Shown here: positions 10,680-11,179 of the stretch, piece after piece
How positions within the stretch are numbered: position 1 is the stretch's first letter
Layout: each line of letters opens with the position of its first letter
NCBI GenBank assembly: GCA_030621105.1
Contig: JAUXIH010000023.1
Span: forward strand, 1 to 11,179
Length of the DNA: 11,179 nucleotides
Reading direction: 5' to 3'
Origin: Dehalococcoidia bacterium
GTDB taxonomy: Bacteria > Chloroflexota > Dehalococcoidia > GIF9 > AB-539-J10
Notes under the pieces: model-generated
The model's input: the letters and a program-made list of their open reading frames with translations, nothing else
The model's database searches: none
Told to the model about the DNA's origin: nothing
Program-made: the position numbers and the translations under genes

Positions 10680-11179
10680 ATGCACTCGAAAATCAACACC
10701 CAGAAAAAAAAGAGACGGCAGTGCCAACTATGTCCTGCCCTCACTGCCTCTCGCAAGCAAATCGTCGAGGGGGAGGTTCACTTTAGTCCCCCGACAGACT
10801 GCCCACAGGTAATGGCAATAGCCGAGGCTCCTGGAGTGGAGGAAGACCGGACAGGACACCCTCTCGTTGGGGTCAGTGGGCAAGAAGCAAGGCACCATCT
10901 CGATCTTAATGGAATATCCCGATTGGGTGTTTACCTTGACAATATAGTTCGCTGCCATCCGGAAAATAATAGGGACCCATCTGCTGAGGAAATCCGGCTT
11001 TGCTCCGAGACCCATTTAATTCCTAAGATTTTGGAGCTTCAACCAAAATGGATTATTACCATGGGAAGATTAAGTACCCGTCTTTTTCTTGGAAATGTAA
11101 GTTTGGAGATGGTACATGGAATCCCAAGGACAGTAAATTTTGCTGGAATGGACATAGTGGTAATCCCCACTTACCATCC
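10680..11179 (+). CDS. family-4-like uracil-DNA glycosylase, 5' part
   Basis: 166 residues are seen, and the 3' end is cut by the window. GAGGA (10670-10674) precedes the ATG. The N-terminus has CQLC (residues 15-18), and RCHP followed 14 residues on by a second Cys (RLC) supplies the other pair of the four-Cys 4Fe-4S site of family-4 (UDGa) enzymes. Other signatures are AEAPGVEEDRTGHPLVG (the GEAPG-x-x-E-D motif), DNIVRCHPEN, PKWIITMG, VHGIPR and a terminal TYH that would continue as YHP. The enzyme removes uracil from DNA, or belongs to the related phage group once annotated as SPO1 DNA polymerase-associated. It is transcribed with the replication operon unless the intergenic repeat region separates it. 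The family call is firm; the exact activity is inferred. Confidence 0.85.
   Translation, partial: MHSKINTQKKKRRQCQLCPALTASRKQIVEGEVHFSPPTDCPQVMAIAEAPGVEEDRTGHPLVGVSGQEARHHLDLNGISRLGVYLDNIVRCHPENNRDPSAEEIRLCSETHLIPKILELQPKWIITMGRLSTRLFLGNVSLEMVHGIPRTVNFAGMDIVVIPTYH

Overview
The window looks like the replication and nucleotide-metabolism region of a double-stranded DNA bacteriophage, or a prophage or environmental phage contig. Genes are short, tightly packed and often overlap by 4-14 bases. Most start codons sit 5-9 bases behind a strong GGAGG-type ribosome binding site. The recognisable products are typical phage replication and recombination proteins, and no ribosomal or cellular housekeeping block is present. 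The host cannot be named from the sequence. The extended -10 promoters and Shine-Dalgarno sites point to a bacterial host.

Layout. Positions 1-1776 (+ strand) carry the 3' end of a cut-off gene, a 255-aa protein with a lysine/alanine-rich tail, a Cys-containing reading frame that may be reached by -1 ribosomal frameshifting, a 110-aa small phage protein and a 35-aa membrane peptide. A hairpin at 1809-1841 separates this block from a convergent operon on the - strand, 3967 to 1855. That operon encodes a small basic protein, a PurZ-type adenylosuccinate synthetase homologue, a small Cys-rich protein and a MazZ-like nucleotide diphosphohydrolase. A divergent control region (3968-4064) holds two mirror-image promoters. 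From 4065 to the right edge a long + strand operon encodes a Cro/CI-type repressor-like protein, a hypothetical protein, a DinG/XPD-like helicase with cluster-type cysteines, an SSB-like protein, a PD-(D/E)XK nuclease, a zinc-ribbon peptide, a Sak4-like RecA-fold ATPase, three small unknowns, an ERCC4/XPF-type nuclease with helix-hairpin-helix motifs, a small repeat-containing protein, a DUF4406 deoxyribosyltransferase-like protein and the start of a family-4-like uracil-DNA glycosylase (cut by the window edge).

Main biological reading. The synthetase has Ser in place of the catalytic Asp in its GDEGKGK-equivalent loop (here GSESKGK), which is the known hallmark of PurZ. PurZ makes the precursor of 2-aminoadenine (base Z) from dGMP. 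A dGTP/dATP diphosphohydrolase-like gene that could supply dGMP lies in the same operon. Together they suggest a phage that replaces adenine by 2-aminoadenine in its genome. The dATP phosphohydrolase (DatZ) and the PolA-type polymerase (DpoZ) often found with these genes are not visible here and may lie outside the window. The Z operon and the replication/recombination operon fire from near-identical divergent promoters, so they are probably co-expressed early in infection. This is inference.

Other points of interest are a canonical A_AAA_AAC slippery heptamer in correct phase, a C3A4 telomere-like tandem repeat able to form a G-quadruplex on the other strand, a 12-bp motif shared by two intergenic regions 6.6 kb apart, a probable leaderless repressor mRNA, and two short in-frame tandem duplications.
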